Origin: Trichosporon coremiiforme
Lineage: Eukaryota > Basidiomycota > Tremellomycetes > Trichosporonales > Trichosporonaceae
NCBI GenBank assembly: GCA_039545355.1
Contig: BCJJ01000021.1
Span: 372,001 to 436,000, forward strand
Direction of reading: 5' to 3'
DNA: 64,000 nucleotides
The position numbers and the translations under genes were made by a program. A model generated the notes under the pieces. That model searched no databases. It saw nothing but the letters and a program-made list of their open reading frames with translations, and was not told where the DNA came from. Positions 35,209 to 45,867 of the stretch are shown here, in pieces (within the stretch, counting starts at the first letter, position 1; every line of letters begins with the position of its first letter).

Positions 35209-36434
35209 ATGCTCGGCAAGCCAGCACTCCGACTCGCCCGCCCCGCCCTTCGGGCACAGCGCCGCTACGCCTCCCACGGACCCACCTACAACCAGCCGTC
35301 CGGCTACGTCTTCGGCGAGCAGGTTAGTGATCTCGCCTAACTTAAGCTCGACGGGAGGATCGGAGGATCGTTATGCTGTACCGGTCTCGGAATCATTGGG
35401 GTACAGCTGCAGGAGCACGACACGGCGACGACACACGGAAGGAAAGCGATGGAAGACAACGAGAATGCGAGGGCGCGCTCGGTGTTCGGTCGTGGCCATT
35501 GTGGACAGTCCGGAACGTGCTCCGTTGTACGGGCAATTGTGTAACGCACACGTTCGCCGGCCCACATCAGCCGAAGCGCCGCCCCATCAGCCACACCTCG
35601 CCGCCCACTTGCCATGCGCTCGCTTCGACGGCATCGGAGATTCTCGAGGACGAGGATTTCGATGTCATTGAAGTGCTGACCCGGTTATTGGAGGGCGGAC
35701 TGCCCGGTATGGAGTACAACTGCACTGCATTCGCTCTCGCCCTCGCCCTCGCCTGCACCACTTCGTTACCGTGTCCCTCTGCCCCTCGACAACCTCCCCA
35801 TGCGAGCTTCGAAGATCTGTGTTGCTTGAGCTAACTTCAGATCCCCAAGGGCCAGAAGCGCCAACGCGAGTCGTGGGAGTGAGTATACTGCGAATGAATA
35901 GCGAACGTGCGGCATGTTGGGGCCGGGTAACACGTTTGGATCGAGTTGCGAATGCCCCAGTGTGCACAGCTACACGCACAGCTGCGCGGAGACAGACTTC
36001 TGCTTCGCCAAATTGCGGCCTGTGTCATCTCGACAAGGCTGCATGTTGTGGGGCAGACATCTTCCGATCGCGACATGCTGTTACCGTGCCTCGGTCGACC
36101 TTGGCGGATGATAAGCGAGTCTCTAGCTTCCTTATCGTTGCACGGTCGAGATCATGGAATCAGCTAAGGCTGCGAGGAAGTGTCAACCACACACGCCAGT
36201 CCTAGGAGGAATCGTCTGTTGTTCGATCGATAACGTCCCTGAACTGTTTGTGTCCGTGAAGCTGACCTCCATAGGACCCTCTTCTACGTCGGCATGTTCG
36301 GTGGCATGGCCCTCGCCACTGTCGTCTACATCTACAAGCCCGACACGAGCATCCAGACCTGGGCCCTCCAGGAGGCCAAGGCCCGCATGGACGCCCGTGG
36401 TGAGAAGTACGAGTACAACAAGCCCCCCCAGTAG
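35209..36434 (+). CDS. Complex I ESSS/NDUFB11-like subunit
   Basis: Small mitochondrial membrane protein. Exons are 35209-35322, 35841-35878 and 36275-36434, giving 103 residues. The N terminus MLGKPALRLARPALRAQRRYAS is a canonical mitochondrial presequence. After it come YVFGEQIPKGQKRQRESWE, one membrane helix (FYVGMFGGMALATVVYIY), and a hydrophilic tail ending NKPPQ. The P-x-G-x-KR-x-x-E-x-WE motif just before the helix fits the ESSS (NDUFB11) subunit of NADH:ubiquinone oxidoreductase. The two introns (518 and 396 nt) are by far the longest in the window, but both end in the local consensus (GAGCTAACTTCAG and AAGCTGACCTCCATAG). The 38-nt middle exon keeps the frame. The family is likely, not certain. 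Confidence 0.78.
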
Positions 36435-37193
36435 AATTTTTGCATGCCACCCGTAGATACCAGATACAGCAAGAGAGCAGCGTGCGCGCGTCACTAGAGC
36501 AAACACCTGCTAAGTGATAGACCCAAAGCAACTTAGAAACGGATACGAGAGCAGAGAGCACTTGCAAGCGTTGCACGAAGTGGCAATTGAAACAACAGGT
36601 GACATCACAATGAAGATAGGATAAGGGGAGTAACTACGGACCGAAATATGGAACTGGAGATTGGTGGGATGGCCCTCAGCATAACTGTCAAACAGGCCGA
36701 CACTCAACAACACCTGGCTACGTATAGCAGGTTTATGAGCTTGACTCTAATTGTGTTGGCAATTCTCATCATAGGGAACCCGGTAGGAAAGAGTGGAAGA
36801 AAGGAGGGAAGGGGAGGGGAGGAGCAGTGTAGAGCTAGCAGCCCGAAAGCAGCTGCGTGTCAGAAGTGACGTTAGTAGGGGGTCGACGGTCAACGTCCTG
36901 CATGTCGATGTCGAACGTCGAGCTCACGAAGAGCCATTGATGAATGAGAAGAGATGATGAGTTCAGAAAAATCGCAAGATGCACACAAACTTTGGTAACG
37001 GCAGCTGAGTGCGAGGGGCGAGTGATAGCCGGAAGTAAATTCCACGTATGACTTTGCACCCACAACCTTCCCACGCTGGACGCGGTGCTACATTCTCCCA
37101 CGAGCTCACAACCTTCCATCCTCTCAACGTCACCGCACCGTGGGAGAATCACCTCCATCCTCGAGGTCCACACGCCCGACAGCAACAACCACC
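36435..37193. promoter_or_regulatory. Intergenic region upstream of the CSL factor gene
   Basis: The 759 bp cover the 3' flank of the NDUFB11-like gene and the promoter of the CSL gene. The last 60 bases form a C-rich leader ending CACCATGAC. No gene or RNA was recognised. Confidence 0.4.
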
Positions 37194-40100
37194 ATGACAG
37201 ACCTCCCGCTGCTAGACGACAATCCGTCCACAACGCCTCTGGATCTCCTCTTGAACGCGATCTCGGGCACAAGCAACCTCTTCCCCCAGGCTGATGAGTC
37301 TGCGGACGATCCAGACTATCTGGGCGAGAATGGCGGGGAAGGCAATGCATCCACCGCGAATGATGGCATCAACAACGAATCCACCTCTGGCAACGGCACC
37401 GACGGCAATGCGAACAAAAAACGCGCTCGTGACGACCTGGATGGGTCCGGGGAAGGCCCCCAACGCCTTTCGAAGATTACGCGCACACTCTCATCCCACT
37501 TTAGCAGTCACACACGTGGACGCGCCTTCTCCACCGTAGAGGTCTGGCACCCCAAGACTGGGCAGAAGAGTTACGGAAAGGAGAGACGGTAAGCTGACTT
37601 TGTTGTGCGCTGCAGCTGACCATCCCAGTATCATTCAGCCGCCGCCCACGCTCCGTGTTTCTGGTCCGCTGCTTCCGCAGCTCACTCAAGTCACCCTCAG
37701 CACCCACCCGAACCCGGACCCTCTCACTGGCAGCATCACGTTCTCGTCCCAGTCGCATCGCCTGGCTTTGAACGATGCCCCAGCTGAAGAATCCTCTCTT
37801 CCCAAAACGAAGAAGGCGGAGCGAGATGAGAAGCGTCGCCAGATGCGTCAGGCTGCCTCAAAGACTGGCTGGGGAGGTTCGCTCCCGTGGGAACGCAGCC
37901 GTAGCGACACCCGCGACCGCTCCGAGCTTGCCACCGGGTTGACTTTCCCCGGACTGTGGATTGGTGAAGAGACAGGGAAGAATAAGGAGTTCCGTCTCGA
38001 GCTCAGTGTCGGCATCCCCGGTGTCGAGACCGACCCCACAACCGGCGCGCCCGCTGAGCACAAGGACGTCGAGCCCATCGACGAGGCCGCGCTGCGCCGT
38101 GTTCTCGCCGCTGGCGTCGAGCCTCTCATGGGTTTAGAGTCAGAGGACAGCAAGGATCGTCTTGTTGAATTGGGGCCGTCTATAGAGCAGACGCTGGAGT
38201 CGGCCACGGAGACGCAGCAGACGCAGCAGAACGACACTCAAACCCAGCAGCACACACAGCCGCCTGAGCCTCCCAAGCCCTGGGCGACGTTCGTTTCCGA
38301 GCCCCTCACCATTGTGTCCAAGCCCTCGCAGAAGACTGCCAAGGCGCGTTCGATGGCCAGCTGCCTGTCAACTGCCGACGCCTTCGCTCTGTATGTCCGC
38401 GTCAACGCTCAGACCGTCCGCACCAAATACATGAAGATGGACGAGGTCGACGGCGCTCCCATCCTCACTGCCAGGACCGGCAAGTGGTCGCCCTTCCGCT
38501 TCCACGTTATCTCTCGCGCGTCGCCGCCCGAGCCCGAGGACAAGTCATCTCGCGCTCGCTTCAAACTTGACAACGACAAGGAAGCCGGTATCATCACGTA
38601 CGGTTCTATCGTTCAGCTCGTCGACGTCAATACCGGCATCCGTTCGGACCCTGTGCGCCTGGTGCGCGTTGATAAGAATGAGGCCGTCGTTGGCGAAGAC
38701 GTGGGCCATCCAGTCAGTGAGCTCCAGCGCATCGGCCTCGTTCGCGTCGTCGACGGCGTCGATGACGAAACTGGTGGTGCGCGTTGGTATCTTTCGGCCC
38801 CTGGCGCCGTTGCCGGCGCAGGCGAGGTGGGCGTCACCAGAGCACGGCCCGGCTCACGCAATGCCGCCAAGGACACTGCAGGCAACGACGGATCTGTGCC
38901 TGAAACCCTCGGCGGCCTCGATTCCCTGGATAACGGTGGGGACAGCACTACCAACACGCCTGTCAGCGAATCGAAGCGCAAGCGCAAGACGAAACGTCAC
39001 TCTCTTGCGCGTGCTGCGATCAACGAGGAGGAGAGCGGAAGCGCGGCCGCGGGGCTTGTGTGGCACCAGGCAAAACGTCGCCAGGGTACGCACATTGTCA
39101 CCGAGGGCAAGGTTGCCACCGCTCGGCCTGCCAGCATCGAGACGGTCGATGATTGGATGAGCTGGACGCTTGGTGGTGTTTGTGAGTAAACCAGTCGCGT
39201 ACGACTTGCTGACCGCCAGGGTGCTTCTCGTACTCGTTCTTCAACGGCCTGGGGGACGCGGAGGCGTTACCGAAGGCGGTCGTCGATCCCGTTCCTCGCC
39301 TGCTCGTCGACCCAACGTTCAAGCCTGACCAGAACACTCTGGACTTGACGCTGTCGTACTTCTTCGTCGATGACGACCAAGCCCAGCCTCAACCCCTCAG
39401 TGTCTACATCGGTCCCATCGGCCCCCTGCGTGTTACCACCTGGCGCTCAGTCGCACCGAAGGAGAAGTACTTCGACCCAGGTGCCCTCTACCCCGCTGTT
39501 CCTTACAATGGAACCAATGAGGAGCCGCCTCTGCCTGAGGGCCAGCGCGTGTACAGCAACTTCCCCTTCAACGTCCCTCACACCATCGCTAAGGTCGAGC
39601 TTCCGGGCATGGAGGAGATCCTGCGAGTCATGAAGGAGTGTGCGAAGGAGGCACCTCTTGAGACTACTACTGTGCAGGAGCCCGCTGGTGAACAGGGGCC
39701 GGTCGCCGAGTCCAGCGAGCATCAGCAGCCTGAGACCGGGGACCAGACCAACGCCGATGACGCATGGCTGGGAGCCATGGGCCCTGCCGGTGAGCTCACC
39801 ATTCAAGAGGCCCTCCAGAATGCTGGCAAGAACCATGCACCCGAGCATAACATCTCAGAGGTGCTCGGATCTCACGTGGGATCTGCGGAGATTCCCAAAG
39901 TCGGAGACGAGGAATTCAAATTTGAACAGCTCCCTAGCACCCTTATCGACAGATCTCTCGAGGAAGCAGCTGCGGTGGCGGCTGCCGCTGGCGATAACCA
40001 CGTCTTCTCGCCCCCCGGTACGCTCCAGCTCCACAAGCCCGAAGTTGCTCCGAAGAAAGTCCTCGCCTCGCTGCCCGTGCTCCTCGTTCGCCCGGACGGA

Positions 40101-40403
40101 GTCGGCTACGGGCTGGGGTGGAGTCTCGAGGCGGAACGTGTAATCCAAGGTGACGAAACCGAGGGCGCGGGGCATGGCGGCGTTTCGGCAGTGGGGAGCT
40201 CCGGCTCCGGCACGGACAATCGTGAAAGTTCATCTTTGGCTCCTGGTTCCGGCGGCATCACCAGCGCTGGTATTGGCTCCGGCGCTCCATGGGGTGAGTG
40301 GCTACGGCCTGGGCGCGAGTTCTTAATCAGGGCTGACATTGCGGACTTAGGGCTGCGAGTTGTGCAGACCAGCGCGCGCGGACAGAGCCTGCGGACCTGG
40401 TAG
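37194..40403 (+). CDS. CSL-family (CBF1/RBP-J/Su(H)/LAG-1) transcription factor
   Basis: DNA-binding factor of the family that mediates Notch signalling in animals; fungi have CSL proteins (such as cbf11 and cbf12 of fission yeast) without Notch. Exons are 37194-37588, 37629-39181 and 39220-40403, giving 1,043 residues. The N-terminal Rel-like DNA-binding region includes VEVWHPKTGQKSYGKERR (about 113-132), joined by a 40-nt intron to PPPTLRVSG; QKSYG and PPP are the invariant core. The beta-trefoil domain begins near residue 362 with SKPSQKTAKARSM and continues NAQTVRTKYMKMD, GSIVQLVDVNTGIRSDPVRLVRVDK and PVSELQRIGL. The third exon carries the C-terminal Ig-like part (LTLSYFFVDDD, PLSVYIGPIGPL). 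Long acidic and Ser-rich inserts make it about twice the size of animal RBP-J. It probably binds GTGGGAA-type sites, which is family knowledge. Confidence 0.93.
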
Positions 40404-41479
40404 ACCACTAACAAGGGTCTGGGTCAGGGACGGACAAATTGGTACACAGAGGATCCGGATACGTGTGCGCGTGAGTGAGTGCAGACAAGGGCATCGGGCC
40501 TGAGGGGCGGTGCAGGGTAAGCCTACCAGGCGCAAGACCCGAGGGCTTGAGATCCCATCTGCTTTTGTTCGTGCGTACGCTTAGCGGGTCCCAAGGTGAA
40601 CAAGGAGAGGTTGTGCATGACTCAAGGCGCCCCGCCCGTGCCTCGGTGCCTCCGAGACGACCGGGTCGCTGAGGCGCAAGGCGCGAGGTGATGAGCGAGA
40701 TGAGCCGTATGGTTTAGGGGAAATTGGAAAAGGGGGGTATGGTAATGTATTTGGCAGGTCGGATGGGCGCGTTTATGCCGATTGAGGAAAGTAAATATGG
40801 TAGGAAAGGGAACGAAAAATTGCTTCCTTACGCAGTTGTAATGTGTGCATTATGTAATCAGAAGTAGATCCATTTGACCAAATACAGGTTAGGGTGAACC
40901 CAGGAAGAACACGGCCGTGACCCGGCTCAAGGCTTGTGCCAGGCCGCCGAACACGCACCCCGTGTACGGCTCACTGGGTCGCCCCTGGGCTCTGGTGCTG
41001 TGCCCTGTGGGTTCCTACGTGATTGTCCTGGGTTCATGCGCTATTGGGACTACTCCGAGCGTTTTCCGGGCCTGACGGCTTGTCGTTCCCTGTACCTGCC
41101 GTTTTCGAGAGTCATTTGTGTACACCAATCCTCCAGTCAACTGCCACAACGGATCAACCTTACCTTCAAAAGACGGTCGCAACCTCGCCAACCGTCTTCT
41201 TCCTTCCTCCCCTACCAACCACCGACAACCCCACTTTGGTCACCGACTCACCTCGTCGACTTCTTCACTTCCACTTCTCATTCATCTTTCCTTTCTACCG
41301 CCCGTCGGCAACTGTTCGTCCCTTCATCACCACCACCTTCGATTTCGCTGTCGCGCACGACCGCGACTAACTCATCTTTTACTATCCATCGCGTGCCTGT
41401 CGATCGACCTGGCGTCGACTCGTCCGACCTCATCATAGTGCTCTGCCCCCCATCGCATCCATCAACCGCATCTATCACC
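40404..41479. promoter_or_regulatory. Intergenic region with long pyrimidine-rich leader
   Basis: It lies between the CSL gene and the next + strand gene. From about 41130 to 41479 the + strand is very rich in C and T, consistent with a promoter or 5' leader for the gene starting at 41480. No coding or RNA feature was recognised. Confidence 0.4.
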
Positions 41480-42268
41480 ATGGCCACCTCCGCCTTCATG
41501 ACCTACGCCCCTCAGCAGGCCCCCCAGCCTGTCGCCTCCACCTCTGGCTACAAGCCCAAGCGCAAGCGTGATGCGTCCGTCGACATGGACGACGAGGCTT
41601 TTGAGAAGGTAGGTCAACAAAAACACATACCTGTCATATGACGCGTTAGAGTACAGCAGTTGCTGACATACGCGCAGCACATCCGCACGCTTCCCCCCTC
41701 CGTCGAGGGCCCGAACGGCTTCGCGTTCCCTCCCGATCTCATCCCCTCGTCAGCCACTTCTGCCTCTGTCTCCGAGTCCGACCGCATGGACAACGACATG
41801 GACTTTGAGATGGACGACGCGAGCTACGTTCCACCTCAGAAGCAGTACAGCTACGCCGAGGGCGGCTCTGGTGGGTTCGGATTCGGCCCCGGCGCCGATG
41901 AAGACGAGCTTACTGACGACGATGACTTCTCATCCTCGTTCTACCCCTCCATGTATGCCCATCCCACCAATGCGCCGAACACAGCCTTCCCCTCTAGCGC
42001 GTCTGCCCCCGTATCTCCGACGGCCTGGAACGCTCAGCCCTACGCCCAGAACCTCGGAGCTCCCAAAAGTGCCGGCCTGATGCAGCCTACCGTCTCTGCC
42101 CCCCTGGCCGACGACGCAACTGCCGTTGAGCGCGCGCGTGCCCAGCACGGCCCTCACTGCACCAGCATCCCCAAGCTGCGCATGAGCGACTACCCCAACG
42201 CGATCACTGGCGAGCGGAGCCTCTGGACCGTTTGCCAGGATTGCGGGGCAATGGAGATGGCCAAGTAA
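41480..42268 (+). CDS. Uncharacterised protein with C-terminal Cys/His cluster
   Basis: Exons are 41480-41608 and 41678-42268 (69-nt intron ending TGCTGACATACGCGCAG), giving 239 residues. The start lies in a CACCATGGC context. The protein begins with a basic KPKRKRD patch, possibly a nuclear localisation signal. A Ser/Pro/Asp-rich, probably disordered middle follows, with acidic blocks (DMDFEMDD and DEDELTDDDD). The ordered-looking part is the last 37 residues: HCTSIPKLRMSDYPN, then ERSLWTVCQDCGAMEMAK. His203, Cys204, Cys229 and Cys232 could bind one zinc ion. I do not recognise the family. The nuclear signal plus acidic regions plus a possible zinc site suggest a transcriptional or chromatin role, which is speculation. 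Confidence 0.8.
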
Positions 42269-43671
42269 TCTCGAACTCGACGAGCGTAGCTGGACTCTAG
42301 CTCGAAAAAGACGAGCTGGACCCGATCTCTCGCACATCTATCATCAACCAATCCTCCATCATCCCCGCCCTTGATCTCTGCGTGCAAGCAGTTCAAGCGA
42401 TATCCCGACCCAGACGAGCGGAGGCAGCGTAGGTGTGCGCCCTCTGCTGCGGGCAGCTTGCGAGCCCCCGCCGGCCAAGGCATCAATAACGACCGCCAGC
42501 CAAGAGCCATGTATTGTAGTTTTGTATCGAATGCATCAAATTGAGCACACTTGTCCATTGTTCGGTTGAGCCTTGTTCGCGGGAACGGTGAATGCATGGG
42601 AAGGTCAATTGGTGGTGGAGCAAGGAGCAAGAGAGGGGAAGAGCAAGCGCCCGTCAGTCGCAGTCAGTCAGTTGACGGATGCAACATGCATGAAGGGGAT
42701 GGGAGCAAAGTGAGTCGCACGAGGTGAGCTTGCTGGGAAGGTGGGAGTGAGGGCGACATTGGCAAAAACAAATCACCCAACTACCACAGGCGCTGGCGTC
42801 CGAAGCGAGCGTCCTCCACCGTAGCGTCGATACACGCGTGCAGCCGAGGGCGCGCAGGCGCGAAGGGTCGCGCTTCACTACGACCAGCCACCACAAATCT
42901 GCTACCGCACGCGTCTGGGCCAATCTTGCAGCCTGGGTGGGCTAGCTGCTGAGCGGGACCAAAATGCTGGACGGTCGGTCAGCGGTCATGCGGTCGAGAT
43001 GAGCGCCGGCGGAAGGCTAGGCGGATGGGTAGGTTGACTCAGATCCAGGTAAGCGAGCGAGGCGACCGGTCAAGGGCCGTAGGCCTGGAGCGTCAAGGGA
43101 GGCGGGAGCAAGTGATTTTCGAATTTTCTGCAATTCCCAATCTCCCCGCGTGAGAGTCGCGTGATGTTTCACCTGAGCGATAGGCCGACCGCCGGCTCAC
43201 TGCTTAGGCATGCGCAAGGCACTTGGCGTTCGTTGAAACGCCTAGTGTGAGCTCTAGTCACGTGCAGAGATCAAGCGCGATCACCTTTGTGCTCCCTCCG
43301 GATAAGAAGGTCTGTCCCCCGCCAGATCATGTGACTTGTCCACACGTGGTGACGGACCTCCACCTCTTGTGACGCGCAGAACGTCGAGATTTTGGAAGTT
43401 TCGGATGCGAGGTCTGAGTCGTCAACAACAGCCAGCTGCGACGTCTACATAACCCCATTCCTGCACTGCCTTCCTCGCCGTTCAACGCTAATACTCCTTT
43501 GGTGTTCGGTAACCGACCTGGACTATCGATCGGCAGGCAACAACGCTCGTTAGCCCAGTGGAGCTATCACCCCACCATCCTCCTGACCTTCCCTCACCAC
43601 ATCCCCCATCCGCTGCGATCAACGCAGTTGCCTTGCTCCACCTATAATCACGACAGGAAGTGGAATTTACG
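42269..43671. promoter_or_regulatory. Intergenic region upstream of the C1D/Rrp47 gene
   Basis: The 1.4 kb contain no supported gene. Two perfect CACGTG E-boxes lie at 43259-43264 and 43343-43348, about 330-410 bp before the start codon at 43672. The final 200 bases are C/T-rich, consistent with a leader. Confidence 0.45.
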
Positions 43672-44880
43672 ATGGAGGACCCCTCGGCCGCCCTCAAGTC
43701 GTTCGACACGACGCTGTCCGCGCTCGAGACGGCCGTCGCGCCCCTGTTCGACCAGAGCTTGAACTCGCTCCGCGATGAGCTCGGCGGTATCGACCGCGCC
43801 AAGCTCAATGTGCTGCTTGCGTACACTATCAACAACCTTGTCTGGAGTGAGTATCTCGTACACCTGATAGTGGTGCTGCAGTGCTACCTCTACCCTGCTG
43901 TGCAGATGGCGAGAGCGACTACGCACTCCGCTCCTGGAGTACGTCGCTGTCGACTTGCGGTTACTCGCTGGCACCCAGTCAGGCAGCTACTTGTTTGGAA
44001 TCGGCCATAGCTGACATGCAGTGTACCTCAAGACGAGAGGTGTCAACCCCGATGACCACGACGTGACGAAGGAGCTTGTGAGTGTTGCGAGCTGTGGAGG
44101 AAAGGATGTGATCGCCGTGCGAAGGCGCCTGTCATTCGCACTGGTGACATTGCGTAGGGCAACAATCATGGCCTCTTCATTCATCCTTCCCTTCCTCTGA
44201 GCTGCATATCCCCTGGGCTTTGAAGCTGACATCTAGGACCGTATCAAGACGTACTACGCCAAGGTCCGCGACGCCGAGTCTGGTATATCGACTCGTAAGT
44301 ACTGGTCTTCCTTCCAGGGAAGGCTAAGCCGAGTGTCTGCAGTATCTGCAGCTGTGCCTCCGCTGAAAGACGCTGCAGTCGGCCCAGCTTACATTCATGT
44401 ACTGGGAAGTCTAGCTGACATCCAGGCCGCTCCAAGATCGACGCCGACGCCGCGCACCGGTTCGTCATCGGCAACCTCCCGCATCTGCAGAAGTCCAAGT
44501 TCAAGGCACAGCCCTCTGACGAGGCTGAGGCGAGCACGTCCGCCGCTGCTGTCGCGCAGCGCCAGGCCGAGGCTGCCATTGGACGGCCGAGCCAGTTCAA
44601 GCACATCGCCAAGGAGACGGAGCGGATAGTCCCCGGTGCCGCCGCCGACGAGGATGAAGATGATGATGAAGACGAGGAGGAAGATGACGACGAGGAAGAC
44701 GATGACGAGGACGACGAGGAAGACGATGACGAGGACGACGAGGAGGAAGGCGAGGAGGGAGGCTCCGGAGAAGACGTCGAGATGGCGGACGCCGAGGCGC
44801 TGCTCGCGTCCGTGGACCAGCAGATCGACTCGGGCAAGAGCGAGGGCCGCAAGCGGAAACGAAGGGCTGCGCTCGAGTAA
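43672..44880 (+). CDS. LRP1: Nuclear exosome cofactor C1D/Rrp47 (Lrp1)
   Basis: Nuclear protein of the Sas10/C1D family that binds Rrp6 and structured RNA and assists exosome 3' processing of rRNA and snoRNA. Exons are 43672-43846, 44022-44077, 44237-44294 and 44426-44880, giving 247 residues. The introns (175, 159 and 131 nt) are longer than most here. The C1D domain covers the first half: SFDTTLSALETAVAPLF, LLAYTINNLVW joined to MYLKTRGVNPDDHDVTKEL, then DRIKTYYAKVRDAE. Next comes SKIDADAAHRFVIGNL, typical of the Rrp47 end of the domain. The C-terminal part holds an Asp/Glu run of about 40 residues (encoded at about 44650-44760) and a basic end GRKRKRRAALE, matching the lysine/arginine-rich tail of Rrp47. 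The splices were chosen so that the C1D motif is continuous. Confidence 0.9.
44650..44760 (+). repeat. GAC/GAG/GAT-rich low-complexity tract coding the acidic run of C1D/Rrp47
   Basis: Purine-rich trinucleotide tract with near-identical 21-nt units (GACGAGGAAGACGATGACGAG pattern, imperfect) encoding consecutive Asp and Glu. It is prone to length change. Confidence 0.7.
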
Positions 44881-45095
44881 CGTCCGACTTGCTGTACTTC
44901 TGGGTTAATTGGTTTGTAACATGCATCTTTTATTCTGTATCGCGGGGACGTGCTAACTGCTTGTTGACGGCCATGTCAACATCTTCTCTCTTCTGCTGAC
45001 AACGGTTCTACCTGCGAAGTCCTGCGCGTCGCTCCAGCCTCTCCCTTCCTCCTAGCGGCACGCAAAACATCCAAAAGACAGGCGTTGCGGCCTCA

Positions 45096-45204
45096 TTCTC
45101 CGCCAGGGAGTCGAACCCTGCTCTATCGCGATCACTGGAGGCTGACAGGAGCCCAGCTGCTCTCTCTTGAGAGGCGATTATACTAACCGATATACTAGCG
45201 AAGA
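45096..45204 (-). tRNA. tRNA-Glu (anticodon CTC) with a 37-nt intron
   Basis: Read on the minus strand, the 5' half is 45204-45168 (37 nt) and the 3' half is 45130-45096 (35 nt), 72 nt after removal of the intron at 45167-45131. The acceptor stem TCTTCGC pairs with GCGGAGA (one T-G wobble), followed by discriminator A. The D arm begins TAGTATATCGGTTAG. The anticodon stem ATCGC pairs with GCGAT around the loop C-T-CTC-A, placing the intron at the canonical position after nucleotide 37. The T arm is CAGGG-TTCGACT-CCCTG, containing the B box. Short T runs for pol III termination follow at 45073-45076 and 45064-45067 (read as T4 on the minus strand). The CTC anticodon reads GAG, a preferred Glu codon in this GC-rich genome. 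Confidence 0.9.
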
Positions 45205-45727
45205 GACACTGTTTGATGGCGAGCAATCCCCCCGGGGGCGCCGAGGGCGCAATTGGCGCGTTTGATGCTCGCGTCGGTGAGAGGGCCGGATTACTGAGCC
45301 GCTGACGGCAATGGTGACGAGTGCCGCGAGCGTAAGGGTCAGTGGGGTTAGAGTCCTCTCGTACTTTCACGCTTGACATATCACGCCAGCACTCTAGACG
45401 CTGTTGAAGGTCACTTCTTTCCGATCCTCACCAGAAACACTCTCGCCTTCGTTTCGTTGCAGCACTTCCTGTTTCGTCGCAGAGACACTAGGGCTAGGTG
45501 GATGTGCGTGCCAGGCTGGCAGGATGCTGCCACGGGCTGACCGAAACAGCGAAGACACGTGTGGCCCACATGAACAAGACAATGAACCACCGGCATCAGG
45601 TCGCGCCATTCATCAACTGTGCGGGTAGAGTCTGAACCGCCTGTCGTTTCAAATGAAGGCCATGCATTATATGTATTGGGGACTCCCAGTCTGCCCCGTC
45701 TGCCAGACATCACTCACGCCTTCGTCT
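45205..45727. other. Gene-free stretch next to the tRNA
   Basis: About 520 bp upstream of the tRNA gene. I see no coding region with recognisable motifs and no repeats. Confidence 0.4.
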
Positions 45728-45802
45728 ACGGTCACATCTATTTCTCGGAAGCGGCCGGCGCCTGCGGCTTACCCCCGTCGCCCGAGAAATAGATGTGACC
45801 GT
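45728..45802. repeat. Perfect 21-bp inverted repeat with 33-nt loop
   Basis: The left arm at 45728-45748 and right arm at 45782-45802 are exact reverse complements (ACGGTCACATCTATTTCTCG begins the left arm). The GC-rich loop at 45749-45781 contains GCGGCCGGCGCCTGC. A transcript would form a 21-bp uninterrupted stem. It lies just beyond the 3' end of the decayed F-box-like gene. It could be a small inverted-repeat element, the tip of a palindromic duplication or a hairpin RNA; the sequence alone does not decide. Confidence 0.85.
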
Positions 45803-45867
45803 TGACTCGTTGACGTATAGCAGCCCCGGAGTGACCCGGTACCAGTAGTAGGCGAACCGGCTTCTGC

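Noticed and set aside
36100..36245. Possible box C/D snoRNA in the second NDUFB11-like intron
   Set aside because: Only an imperfect C box (GATGATAA) and a distant CTGA were found, with no terminal stem.
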